Below are positions 15,749-23,874 of a stretch of 64,000 nucleotides of DNA, piece by piece; the stretch's first letter is position 1, and each line of letters begins with the position of its first letter. The position numbers and the translations under genes were made by a program. The notes under the pieces were generated by a model that saw nothing but the letters and a program-made list of their open reading frames with translations, ran no database searches and was not told the origin of the DNA. This DNA is from Pseudomonadota bacterium (GTDB lineage Bacteria > Pseudomonadota > Gammaproteobacteria > Burkholderiales > Gallionellaceae), in NCBI GenBank assembly GCA_021782995.1, contig JAJXUI010000004.1, forward strand, positions 1 to 64,000, in the 5' to 3' direction.

Positions 15749-17016
15749 TTCTGCATGTCTTCCAGCTCGATGGAGGCGGCCAGCAGCGCGAGGCGGGCGA
15801 TCACGCCATAGGAATAGAATCGGTTGGGGACGGCATCCGGCGCGCTGTTTGGGTTGGGCATGCTGCAGGTGGCCTCGAAAGCCAGCGGCACAAAATGCAT
15901 GCCGGGTGCATTGAGGTTTTCATCCACACCGCGGCCGGTGTGCACACGGTAGAAGCCACCCACCACATAATGGTCGACCATGTACACCACTGGCTCAGCC
16001 ACCGCTTCGTTGATGCTTTCGAAGGTATATACGCCTTCCTGCACCAGCACGTTGGAGACGGCGAGGCCTTCCTTCACCACTGCCATCTTGTTGCGCTGCT
16101 TGCGGTTCAGGTCGCGCATTTCTTCGGCGCTCTTCACCGTCATGATGCCCATGCCGTAAGTGCCGGCATCGGCCTTGACGATGACGAACGGCTGCTCACT
16201 GACGCCATATTCGTCATACTTGGCCTGGATCTGTTTCAGTACGCGATCCACTTCGGCGGCGAGGCAGTCTTCTCCTTCGCGTTGCTGGAAATTCACCTGG
16301 TTGCATTTGCCGAAATATGGATTGATCAGCCAGGGATCAATCCCCACCAGTTCGGCAAATTCACTGGCGACTTTGTCATATGCGGCAAAGTGCAGCGACT
16401 TGCGGCGAGTGGTCCAGCCGGCGATCAGCGGCGGGATCACTTCCTGTTCCAGGCCTTTGAGGATGTCGGGCACACCGGCGGAAAGGTCATTGTTCAGCAA
16501 AATCACGCAAGGATTGAAGCCGTGCAGGTGCAAACGGCCTTCCTTGCGTACGATGGGCTCCAGTGTCAGCTTGCCGCCGCTGGGCAGGTCGATGCTGGTG
16601 GGTGCGGTGATCTCCGGCAACAGGCTGCCAATGCGCACGTTCACCCCCGCACTGCGCAGCATGGTGACGATGTTGTTCACGTTTTCCAGGTAATACAGAT
16701 TGCGCGTATGATTTTCCGGGATCAGCAGCACGCCGTGCGCGTCCGGGCAGATCTTCTCGATCGCGCTTTGTGCCGCCAGCACCAGCAGCGGCAGGAAATC
16801 CGGGTTCAGGTTGTTGAAGCCGCCGGGGAACAGGTTTGTGTCCACCGGCGCAAGTTTGAAGCCGCTGTTGCGCAGGTCGACCGAGGCATAGATCGGCACC
16901 TTGTGTTCCTGCCATTTGGCGCGGAACCAGTGTTCGATATCGGGCTGTGCACGCAGAATGTGTTTTTCGAGTTCAAGCAGGGGGCCGATCAGGGCCGTGG
17001 TGAGATGTGGAACCAT
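15745..17016 (-). CDS. gshA: Glutamate-cysteine ligase, proteobacterial GshA type
   Basis: 423 residues. It matches the GshA family found in Thiobacillus, Nitrosomonas and relatives rather than the E. coli family: KVPIYASVDLRNSGFKLAPV, LFPGGFNNLNPDF, PFVIVKADAGTYGMGIMTV and HYVVGGFYRVHTGRG. It joins glutamate and cysteine with ATP, the first step to glutathione. It heads the minus-strand run gshA-apbE-EIIA-ptsH-ptsI. No gshB is seen in the window, so the second step must be encoded elsewhere. Confidence 0.9.
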   Translation of the reverse strand: MVPHLTTALIGPLLELEKHILRAQPDIEHWFRAKWQEHKVPIYASVDLRNSGFKLAPVDTNLFPGGFNNLNPDFLPLLVLAAQSAIEKICPDAHGVLLIPENHTRNLYYLENVNNIVTMLRSAGVNVRIGSLLPEITAPTSIDLPSGGKLTLEPIVRKEGRLHLHGFNPCVILLNNDLSAGVPDILKGLEQEVIPPLIAGWTTRRKSLHFAAYDKVASEFAELVGIDPWLINPYFGKCNQVNFQQREGEDCLAAEVDRVLKQIQAKYDEYGVSEQPFVIVKADAGTYGMGIMTVKSAEEMRDLNRKQRNKMAVVKEGLAVSNVLVQEGVYTFESINEAVAEPVVYMVDHYVVGGFYRVHTGRGVDENLNAPGMHFVPLAFEATCSMPNPNSAPDAVPNRFYSYGVIARLALLAASIELEDMQK

Positions 17017-17114
17017 GATTCGCCATCAGTAAGCAAGGCGTCTATTCTATATGATTGTGGTACTGGCTGATTGCAGCGATGGCCGATTGTGACAAGGAAT
17101 AATGTCAGCGGATT

Positions 17115-17142
17115 TTGCATCTTATGAAATGGCTGATATAAA
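17115..17142 (+). promoter_or_regulatory. Candidate sigma-70 promoter for the thioredoxin-fold gene
   Basis: TTGCAT at 17115-17120 and TATAAA at 17137-17142 with a 16-base spacer, about 55 bases before the ATG at 17199. Confidence 0.45.
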
Positions 17143-17153
17143 GCCTAATGTTC

Positions 17154-17170
17154 AGCCTGGAAGCCAGGCT
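17154..17170 (+). other. Leader hairpin
   Basis: AGCCTGG-AAG-CCAGGCT, a perfect 7-base stem in the leader between the candidate promoter and the start codon at 17199. No T-run follows, so it is not an ordinary terminator. Confidence 0.5.
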
Positions 17171-17198
17171 ATGATGCTGTATCGCGAAAGGATATAAA

Positions 17199-17690
17199 AT
17201 GATTAATAAATTCATGATATTAGTGTTGTCTTTGTTGGTGCTCGGCAGGGCATGGGCGGAAGCGCCGCCGAATTATCCATTTATCGCCTTCGATGAAGGC
17301 CTGAAGCAGGCGAAGGCGCAACATAAACCCATCTTCCTGTATTTCGGGCGCTTTGGCTGTGCATGGTGCGATGAGGTGAACAAGAAGTCGTTTTCCGATG
17401 CGGCATTGCGCGAACGGTATATCAAGGATTTCGTGCTGGTTTACGTGGATGCGGAAAGTGGCAAGAAACTCAGGTTGCCCAGCGGAGAACGCATCACCGA
17501 GGCCAATCTTGGCGTGCGCTACAAGGCGTTCGGCACGCCGATGTTCCTGTACCTGGATGAAGACGGCAAGGAGCTGGCGCGCATCCCCGGCATCCAGAGC
17601 GTACAGGATTTTCAACAATACGACCGTTATGTCAGTGAAGGACATTACAAGACCCAGACCCTGGGGCAATTCCTGAAAGGTGGAAAATGA
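17199..17690 (+). CDS. Secreted thioredoxin-fold protein
   Basis: 163 residues with a signal peptide of about 20 residues ending AWA. The redox site GCAWC gives Cys54 and Cys57 in the DUF255/SoxW-like setting FLYFGRFGCAWCDEVNKKSF. The cis-proline region is GTPMFLYLDEDGKEL. It is expected to reduce or exchange disulfides in the periplasm. Its stop overlaps the start of the next gene by 4 bases, so the two are translationally coupled. The partner is a secreted beta-propeller-like protein, which may be its client (inference). Confidence 0.85.
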   Translation: MINKFMILVLSLLVLGRAWAEAPPNYPFIAFDEGLKQAKAQHKPIFLYFGRFGCAWCDEVNKKSFSDAALRERYIKDFVLVYVDAESGKKLRLPSGERITEANLGVRYKAFGTPMFLYLDEDGKELARIPGIQSVQDFQQYDRYVSEGHYKTQTLGQFLKGGK

Positions 17691-18922
17691 GCAAATTTTT
17701 CGTGACATGGGGACTGCTGCTCAGCATGGGGGCGCAAGCCGCACCCTGGGTATTCGACAAGCCGATTGCAGTCAGCGGTGCAGCGCAAGAAGGCGTTTAT
17801 ACCCACCTGGAAGCCGCTGGCCGCAAGAGCATCGCCGTGTCGGATGGCTGGGTGGCGGTGAGCTGGGAAGACAACCGCGACGGCCTGTCGCGTGCCTATG
17901 TGGCGAAGAAGGCGCCATCAGCTGCCACGTTCGGCAACATCCTGCAGCTCAGTGGCAAGGGCGAAGTCACCGAGCCGGCCATCATCGGCATTGGCGGCGG
18001 CCAGTTTGTCGCGGGCTGGGAAGAAGAGGGACATGTGATGGTGCGCATGATTGCATCGTCCGCCCTTGGCGAGCCCCTGCAAATATCCAGTGCGGAAGCA
18101 GCGCAGCTCAGCCTCGCCACCGATCGTGCAGGCGGCATTATTGCGGTGTGGTCTGAACATGCCGGCAAGTACTGGCAGATCCGCCATGCACGCTTGCAGG
18201 CCGGCAACCGGCTGCGCCTGAAGCTGCTGTCACAAGGCGATGTGGCCACTGCCGAAAAAGGCGACCAGGCCTATCCGGCGGTAGCCGTGCTGGAAGGGGG
18301 GCAGTATGTGGTTGCCGGCTGGGAAGACAGGAGCAAGGGCAATACCCGCATCCTGTACGCGGTGTCGCGCGATGCTGGCAAACAGTTCGGCTCGCCGCAA
18401 GAGCTCAACGAATACAAATGGCGAGGCGAAGGCCATGCCTATGGCAACAATACCGGCACCGGTGCCATGCGTGTGGCACTCGCCGCAATGGGTGAAACGG
18501 GCATGGTTGCGGTATGGGCCGACAAGCGTGATTTCGAATCCGGTTACGATGTCTACGCCGCGCTGGCAGATGCGAAAAACCTGAAGTTCGGCAACAACGA
18601 AAAAGTGCAGGACGAATTCGGCAACAACATCGCGCAGTGGCATCCTGCAATTGCCGCGGACGGCAATGGGCATATCGTCTCGGTATGGGATGACGACCGC
18701 GACGGCACCCCGGACCTGTGGCTGGCATGGCGCAAAGCCGATGGCAGCTGGGCGGAAAACCTCGCGGTGCCCGGCGCATCCGGTGCAGGTGTGCAATCCG
18801 ATCCGGCAATCGTGCTCGACGATGGTGGCAACCTGCATCTGGCCTTCGTGGAGAAAGTCAGCCTGAATTCGCCTTCGCACGTTATTTACGTATCAGGAAA
18901 ACTGCAGGCAGGTTCCAAATAA
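17687..18922 (+). CDS. Secreted beta-propeller-like repeat protein
   Basis: 411 residues with a signal peptide ending GAQA. At least six related blocks recur along the chain, each centred on a Trp followed by acidic residues: WVAVSWEDNRDG, FVAGWEEEG, IIAVWSEHAG, YVVAGWEDRSKG, MVAVWADKRD and IVSVWDDDRDG. This spacing suits a six-bladed sialidase or BNR-like propeller. Catalytic residues of true sialidases were not identified, so binding or scaffolding is as likely as hydrolysis. It overlaps the upstream thioredoxin-fold gene. No Cys pair stands out in the mature chain. Confidence 0.7.
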   Translation: MSKFFVTWGLLLSMGAQAAPWVFDKPIAVSGAAQEGVYTHLEAAGRKSIAVSDGWVAVSWEDNRDGLSRAYVAKKAPSAATFGNILQLSGKGEVTEPAIIGIGGGQFVAGWEEEGHVMVRMIASSALGEPLQISSAEAAQLSLATDRAGGIIAVWSEHAGKYWQIRHARLQAGNRLRLKLLSQGDVATAEKGDQAYPAVAVLEGGQYVVAGWEDRSKGNTRILYAVSRDAGKQFGSPQELNEYKWRGEGHAYGNNTGTGAMRVALAAMGETGMVAVWADKRDFESGYDVYAALADAKNLKFGNNEKVQDEFGNNIAQWHPAIAADGNGHIVSVWDDDRDGTPDLWLAWRKADGSWAENLAVPGASGAGVQSDPAIVLDDGGNLHLAFVEKVSLNSPSHVIYVSGKLQAGSK

Positions 18923-19088
18923 ATATTGACTTGAATTAAATGAGCACGTAAAAATGCAGATGTGAATCCGGCTCGGCAAGTGAAGGGGGCGGAAAGTTTC
19001 TCGGGTGCGGGCAAGGATGATTTTTTTGCATACTGGGTTGTTTGCGGTTTAATAGTATTCTGGCTTAACCAAAAGAGGAGGAAGCAGT

Positions 19089-19541
19089 ATGAAAACCCTG
19101 AATAACATGATCAAATCAATGGCGGTATTGGGCTTGCTGGGTGCATCGGCAGCATTTGCAGCAGAAACACCAACCACGCCTCCACCGGGTGTCACCATCG
19201 TTGATGCGGCAAAAGCGCAGGAGCTGCATGCAAAGGGCGCGATCATGGTGGATGCGCGCATTTCTTCGGAATTTGGCGAGGGTACGATCAAAGGTGCTGT
19301 CAGTGTTCCGTATAATCCTGAAAAAAGTGCGAAGACAGCTGCTTTTGACGCTTCCCAGGACACTTTTGATTTCAGCAAGCTGAAAGACAAGAATGCAAAT
19401 TATGTCGTGTTCTGCAATTCAGGAACCTGCTTCAAGTCGTATAAAGCGGCCACAGTGCTGTCCAGGAACGGATACAAGCATATCTACTGGTATCGCGACG
19501 GTTTCCCCGACTGGAAAGCCAAAGGCTTGCCAACAGAATAA
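19089..19541 (+). CDS. Periplasmic rhodanese-domain protein
   Basis: 150 residues with a signal peptide ending AAFAA at about residue 25. The single rhodanese domain has IMVDARISSEFGEGTIKGAV and the active loop VVFCNSGTCFKSYKAA, with Cys109 the likely sulfur carrier and a second Cys114 in the loop. The domain should move sulfane sulfur or act as a redox relay in the periplasm. It has a strong ribosome-binding site (GAGGAGGAAG) and is followed by a strong terminator. It is a separate unit from the thioredoxin and propeller pair before it. Confidence 0.88.
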   Translation: MKTLNNMIKSMAVLGLLGASAAFAAETPTTPPPGVTIVDAAKAQELHAKGAIMVDARISSEFGEGTIKGAVSVPYNPEKSAKTAAFDASQDTFDFSKLKDKNANYVVFCNSGTCFKSYKAATVLSRNGYKHIYWYRDGFPDWKAKGLPTE

Positions 19542-19561
19542 GCTAAATAGATGAAGTGATG

Positions 19562-19593
19562 AAAAATGCCGGCTCTGATGAGCCGGCATTTTT
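19562..19593. terminator. Intrinsic terminator, probably bidirectional
   Basis: AAATGCCGGCTC-TGAT-GAGCCGGCATTT followed by T-rich bases on the plus strand and preceded by A-rich bases that serve the minus strand. It separates the rhodanese gene from the convergent chemoreceptor gene. Confidence 0.9.
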
Positions 19594-19611
19594 ATTGATA
19601 GATCCTGGGGA

Positions 19612-21246
19612 TTACTTTTTCAGCTTGAACTGGCCAACCAGCGCCTGCAGTTCGGAAGCTGTGTGCGCCATCTTTTCCGTTTCATCGCTAACGCTGTGGA
19701 TGCTGACCGTATTTTGCTCGGTGAGATTGGATATGGCCTCCATGCTGCTGGCAATTTCATCGCTGGCCGAAGATTGTTCGCGTGTGGCAGATTCGATCTG
19801 GTTGGCCAGACGCGTCACCTGAACAGCAGCGGCAATGATCTTGTTCAGCGAAGCGCTGGTGGAGTCGCTGTAGGATACGGATGCTTCCACTTCCTGCTTG
19901 ACCTTGACCATGGATTCCACCGAGGCCGTGGTTTGCTGGTGGATGGATTCCACAATGGAGGTGATATCGGTAGTGCTGGCGGTAGTCCGTTCGGCCAGCT
20001 TGCGCACTTCGTCAGCCACCACGGCAAAGCCGCGCCCCTGTTCGCCGGCGCGCGCCGCTTCGATTGCCGCATTCAGCGCCAGCAGGTTGGTCTGGTCGGC
20101 GATATCCTTGATGGCGTTGGTGATCTCGCTGATTTTCAGCACCGTATGGCTGAGATCGGCAATGATCACTCCGGATGAGCCGACCGACTCGGTGGAGCGC
20201 TTGGCGGCATCCAGGTTCTTCTGCATATTGCTGTGGCCCTGCCCCGCCACTTCTTCGGTCAGTGTCGAGGCGCGCGATACTTCGCTGGCACCGGTGGAGA
20301 TTTCCGATACCGACACGCTCATTTCCTCCATCGCAGCGCTGACCTGCATCACGCGGTCGGATTGGCTGTCGGCGCGTTTGGTTACGCTTTTCAGTTCATT
20401 CGATAGTTTGGATGAAGAGCCGGCCAGCGCATCGGCAGCATTCTTTACGCCGCCTATCATCTGGTTCAGTCTGGCAATGGTTTGATTCACGGAGTTGGCC
20501 ATCGTACCCAGTTCATCTTGCTGGTCGACCCCGGCTTCTATGCTCAGATTGCCAGTCGATACTTCGGCCAGTGCCTGATTGAGGCTTTGTATATTGCGGT
20601 TGATCGTGCTTACCAGCCATAGGGTGGCTGCGCTGAAAATGATCATGCTGCCGATCATCACGGTCAGCAGCAATGCAGTCAGTTTCTTGCCCTGGGAATT
20701 GCTCTTTTCATAGGTGGTTTTAACTGTGGAATCCAGCACGGGGATCAGTTGGGCGAGCGGTTTGAGGATGCCGCGGTTGATGCCGGGCCAGTCTTCCTGC
20801 AAGGGTGCCATCAGCTTGTTTTTGTCTTCGGCAGCATAGATGCCATCCAGCTTGGCGAAGAACATGTCCAGTGATTCCATCTGCTTGCCGATTTTCTCCA
20901 CAAGCTCGGTATTGTCCTTGTCCAGTTGAATGTGCCCCAGTTTGTCCTTGAATGCGCTCCAGGCCTCTGGCACGCGCTTTCGCGCTTCCTGCAGCTGGTC
21001 CTTCGATCCTTTGATCGACATCTGCTCCAGCGGCACGGCAACCATGCGGAAGCGCACTTCCTTCATCAGCGCATCGATTTCCTGCAGCAAAGTCAGCGGT
21101 TGCACATTGGATTCATATACTTCTTCCAGCGCGGTAGAGCCTTTGTTGACCGCGTAAATACCGATTGCCCCCAGACACAGGATGATGAAGACCGCCAGAA
21201 GTGTGCTGCCTATGAGTTTAAGTTTGATGCTGAGTTTGCTGAGCAT
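19612..21246 (-). CDS. Methyl-accepting chemotaxis protein (4HB-HAMP type)
   Basis: 544 residues. TM1 is at about 10-32 and TM2 at about 190-212; between them is an all-helical periplasmic domain of about 155 residues, the four-helix-bundle ligand domain type. A HAMP domain follows (about 213-265), then the signalling hairpin with the tip elements [22 protein letters not shown] and [15 protein letters not shown]. The C-terminus lacks a clear CheR-docking pentapeptide. The start has a strong GGAGGAAA site, and a FliA-type promoter lies upstream. It should sense an external ligand and signal to a flagellar Che system located elsewhere. Confidence 0.93.
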   Translation of the reverse strand: MLSKLSIKLKLIGSTLLAVFIILCLGAIGIYAVNKGSTALEEVYESNVQPLTLLQEIDALMKEVRFRMVAVPLEQMSIKGSKDQLQEARKRVPEAWSAFKDKLGHIQLDKDNTELVEKIGKQMESLDMFFAKLDGIYAAEDKNKLMAPLQEDWPGINRGILKPLAQLIPVLDSTVKTTYEKSNSQGKKLTALLLTVMIGSMIIFSAATLWLVSTINRNIQSLNQALAEVSTGNLSIEAGVDQQDELGTMANSVNQTIARLNQMIGGVKNAADALAGSSSKLSNELKSVTKRADSQSDRVMQVSAAMEEMSVSVSEISTGASEVSRASTLTEEVAGQGHSNMQKNLDAAKRSTESVGSSGVIIADLSHTVLKISEITNAIKDIADQTNLLALNAAIEAARAGEQGRGFAVVADEVRKLAERTTASTTDITSIVESIHQQTTASVESMVKVKQEVEASVSYSDSTSASLNKIIAAAVQVTRLANQIESATREQSSASDEIASSMEAISNLTEQNTVSIHSVSDETEKMAHTASELQALVGQFKLKK

Positions 21247-21319
21247 GAATTTCCTCCGCTATTGTTTTAGCGTTTATTATGGTGAAGACGTAATTATGGA
21301 GTTGACCGGGCTAAGCTGT

Positions 21320-21346
21320 TTATCGGCATGTTGGTGCAAAAATTGA
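21320..21346 (-). promoter_or_regulatory. Sigma-28 (FliA) type promoter of the second chemoreceptor
   Basis: Read on the minus strand: TCAA, 15 bases, then a perfect GCCGATAA (21327-21320). The start codon is 74 bases downstream of the -10 element. Confidence 0.6.
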
Positions 21347-21409
21347 ATTTGATACCGTTCAAATTAAGGTGATTTTCAGCGCTATTTCTTTGAGGTAGAT
21401 CAATTTTGA

Positions 21410-21446
21410 TTTGTAATATTATGATTTTATTTAATATTATTTAAAT
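21410..21446. repeat. AT-rich intergenic islet
   Basis: TTGTAATATTATGATTTTAT and onward, nearly pure A/T, covering the stop codon of the PPK2 gene at 21437. Confidence 0.45.
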
Positions 21447-22915
21447 GCTTGCTCGATGCGCTGGCACAGGGTTTTCAGGATCTTGATGCGCGCGTAGTTT
21501 TTGTCGTTGGCTTCCACCAGTACCCAGGGGGCAATTTCGGTGCTGGTGCGGTCCACCATGTCGCATACCGCCTGTTCGTAAAGTTCCCATTTCTCGCGGT
21601 TGCGCCAGTCTTCTTCGGTGATCTTGAACTGCTTGAAGCCGATTTGCTCGCGTTCCTTGAAGCGGCGCAGCTGCTCGTCCTTGCTGATGGCGAGCCAGAA
21701 TTTAACGACAAGGATATTGTTGTTGATCAGCTGTTCCTCGAAATCGTTGATCTCGCTGTAGGCGCGCATCCAGTCCTGTTCGGTGCAGAATTTTTCCACG
21801 CGCTCCACCAGCACGCGGCCATACCAGGAGCGGTCGAAAATCGTGACGCCGCCCTTGCCCGGTATGTTGCGCCAGAATCGCCACAGGTAAGGCTGTGCTC
21901 GTTCTTCTTCAGTAGGTGCGGCCACTGGCACGATCTTGTAATGGCGTGCATCCAGCGCGGCAGTGATGCGGCGGATGGCGCCGCCCTTGCCGCCGGCATC
22001 CGAGCCTTCAAACAGCGCGATGACGGAAATTGTTGCAAAGCGGGGATCGCGCGTCAGCAGGTTCAGTTTGCCCTGGTATTTTTCCAGTTCGGTGTCGAAT
22101 TTTCGCTTGCCCAGATTGAGCGTGAGATCGAGCCTGTCGAGCAGGTCCACCTTGTCGATCGATTCGCGTAGCGGGGGCACATCAATGTGCGGTTTTACCG
22201 GCTGCTGGTCCAGCCTGTTCCGCATGGCATCCAGCAGGATCTTGCCCACGGTGAGGCCGCGGTAATTCGGATCGGTGCCTTCGACGACAAACCATGGCGC
22301 TTCGGCGGTGCTGGTTTCACGCAAGGCATGTTCGGATACCTTGCGGAACTTGTCGTAGATTTTGTAGCGTTCCCAGTCGGTATCGGTGACGCGCCAGCGG
22401 GTCTTCGGATCTTTTTCCAGCGCCTTGAGCCGGGCCTTCTGCGCTTCTTTCGACAGGTGGAACCAGAACTTGATGATCAGTGCGCCTTCGTCGGTCAGCA
22501 TCTTTTCGAAGCGGTTGATCTGCTCGAGATTTTCCGTCAGCTGGCTGGATTTGGATTTGCGCAGTACGCGCGAGATGATGGGCTGGGTATACCAGGAGCC
22601 GAAGAAGACGCCGATGCGCCCCCTGGGTGGCAGTGCGCGCCAGAAGCGCCACATTGGCGGGCGCGATATTTCCTCATCAGTTGGCGTGCCCATCGCATGC
22701 ACCTGGATGAAGCGCGGGTCCATCCATTCGTTGAGCAGGTTGACAGTTTCGCCCTTGCCGGCGCCATCCACGCCGCCGACCAGGATGATCACGGGAAACT
22801 TGCCATTTTTCGACAGTTCGAATTGTGCATTGAGCAGGTCAACCCGCAACTTGGGCACTTCGGCGTCATAAACTTTTTTGCTGATCTTGTGGCCAAGTTC
22901 TGCAGACTCGAACAT
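21437..22915 (-). CDS. ppk2: Two-domain polyphosphate kinase 2 (polyphosphate:AMP phosphotransferase type)
   Basis: 492 residues made of two PPK2 domains. The first has the Walker A loop GGVDGAGKGE at 47-56, the second FEGSDAGGKGG near residue 300. Each is followed by its own lid and a W-RFWR-P-G block (MWRFWRALPPRGRIG; LWRFWRNIPGKGG). In this family the two-domain (class II) enzymes use polyphosphate to phosphorylate AMP to ADP, and usually only the C-terminal domain is catalytic. It follows sixA by 10 bases. PPK1 and PPX lie nearby, so the region handles making, using and degrading polyphosphate. Confidence 0.92.
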   Translation of the reverse strand: MFESAELGHKISKKVYDAEVPKLRVDLLNAQFELSKNGKFPVIILVGGVDGAGKGETVNLLNEWMDPRFIQVHAMGTPTDEEISRPPMWRFWRALPPRGRIGVFFGSWYTQPIISRVLRKSKSSQLTENLEQINRFEKMLTDEGALIIKFWFHLSKEAQKARLKALEKDPKTRWRVTDTDWERYKIYDKFRKVSEHALRETSTAEAPWFVVEGTDPNYRGLTVGKILLDAMRNRLDQQPVKPHIDVPPLRESIDKVDLLDRLDLTLNLGKRKFDTELEKYQGKLNLLTRDPRFATISVIALFEGSDAGGKGGAIRRITAALDARHYKIVPVAAPTEEERAQPYLWRFWRNIPGKGGVTIFDRSWYGRVLVERVEKFCTEQDWMRAYSEINDFEEQLINNNILVVKFWLAISKDEQLRRFKEREQIGFKQFKITEEDWRNREKWELYEQAVCDMVDRTSTEIAPWVLVEANDKNYARIKILKTLCQRIEQAFK

Positions 22916-22925
22916 GATGGTTTCC

Positions 22926-23375
22926 TTATAGCAGATCGGGAGTAATGCTCAGGCGCAAGTGGGTTTCATCTTCTGCGCGCGTGCGCCGGGATACCCACCA
23001 TACCGCGCCCTTTTTTACGCTGAAACTGTCATAGCGGTTACACAACAGGCTGCACAGGGTGGCGCCGATGACTGGTTGATGACCGACGATCAGCACATCA
23101 CGCTCAGCATCCGGCCAGCCGGCAGCGGTGAGCATATCTTCCACCGAACAATTCGGCTGGATGGCAGGTTCGGTGATGTAATGCCTGGCCAGTGCGGCGG
23201 CAGTCTGTTGCGCGCGTTTGGCCGGGCTGACCAGGATGCGGATGTCCTTCGGCAGCTTGTCACGCAGGAACGCGGCCATGCGTTCGGCCTGCCTGATGCC
23301 CTTGTCGGTCAGCGGGCGTTCGATATCCGGGTAGCCATCGGCTGCATCCGCGTGCCGCCAAAGAATGAGTTCCAT
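22926..23375 (-). CDS. sixA: Phosphohistidine phosphatase SixA
   Basis: 149 residues. The N-terminal MELILWRHADA is the RHG-type catalytic motif of histidine phosphatases, and the second His appears in LIVGHQPVIG. SixA removes phosphate from protein histidines. Known targets are Hpt domains of ArcB and, in E. coli, the nitrogen PTS. Here the PTS relay and the ChpA Hpt domains are plausible clients (inference). It precedes the PPK2 gene by 10 bases on the same strand. Confidence 0.9.
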   Translation of the reverse strand: MELILWRHADAADGYPDIERPLTDKGIRQAERMAAFLRDKLPKDIRILVSPAKRAQQTAAALARHYITEPAIQPNCSVEDMLTAAGWPDAERDVLIVGHQPVIGATLCSLLCNRYDSFSVKKGAVWWVSRRTRAEDETHLRLSITPDLL

Positions 23376-23455
23376 CGTGAAAGCCCTTTATGACAATGTT
23401 GTACATTGGGCAAACTGTATATACTGATGGCATCCACTTATAGCCGGGAGTGTTC

Positions 23456-23833
23456 ATGTCTACGCGTTCTGCATCAGCCAAAACAGCAGCTGGTAAAAAT
23501 GATAAGGCCAAGCCTGCCTCCGGGGCAACAGCAGCCCCGAAAACCGCTCCCAAAAAAGCAGCCGTAACAAAAAGTCCGGCCAGGAATAAAGCGGCCAAAC
23601 CTGCAAAACCGAAGAAGGTGAAAGTGGTGCGCGACAGTTTTACGATGCCACAGGCGGATTACGCGATGATTGCGGATTTCAAGGAGGTCTTCCTGAAAAA
23701 CGGCATGCATGTGAAAAAGAGCGAAGTGTTGCGCGCCGGACTGCATGCGTTGCAGCAACTCAGCGCTGCGCAGTTGAAGAAAATCTTTGCGGCGCTGGAG
23801 CCGATCAAGACCGGACGTCCGAAAAAGAATTAA
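23456..23833 (+). CDS. Lys/Ala-rich protein with conserved DNA-binding-like C-terminus
   Basis: 125 residues from the ATG at 23456, which has GGGAG 5 bases before it; a GTG two codons earlier is less likely. Residues 1-55 are low-complexity Ala/Lys/Pro like histone H1 or AlgP tails. Residues about 58-125 are ordered: VRDSFTMPQADYAMIADFK, then VKKSEVLRAGLHALQQLS and a closing KTGRPKKN. This C-terminal pattern recurs in betaproteobacterial proteins of unknown function and looks like a ribbon-helix-helix or helix-turn-helix unit. It may shape nucleoid structure or regulate the polyphosphate genes around it (inference). Confidence 0.75.
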   Translation: MSTRSASAKTAAGKNDKAKPASGATAAPKTAPKKAAVTKSPARNKAAKPAKPKKVKVVRDSFTMPQADYAMIADFKEVFLKNGMHVKKSEVLRAGLHALQQLSAAQLKKIFAALEPIKTGRPKKN

Positions 23834-23864
23834 ATAATAATATAATCAACATATTAATAATTAT
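23831..23864. repeat. AT-rich intergenic islet
   Basis: Between two convergent genes. It contains ATAATATAATCAA at 23837-23849, identical over 13 bases to 47870-47882. Confidence 0.5.
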
Positions 23865-23874
23865 CCGGTAGCGA

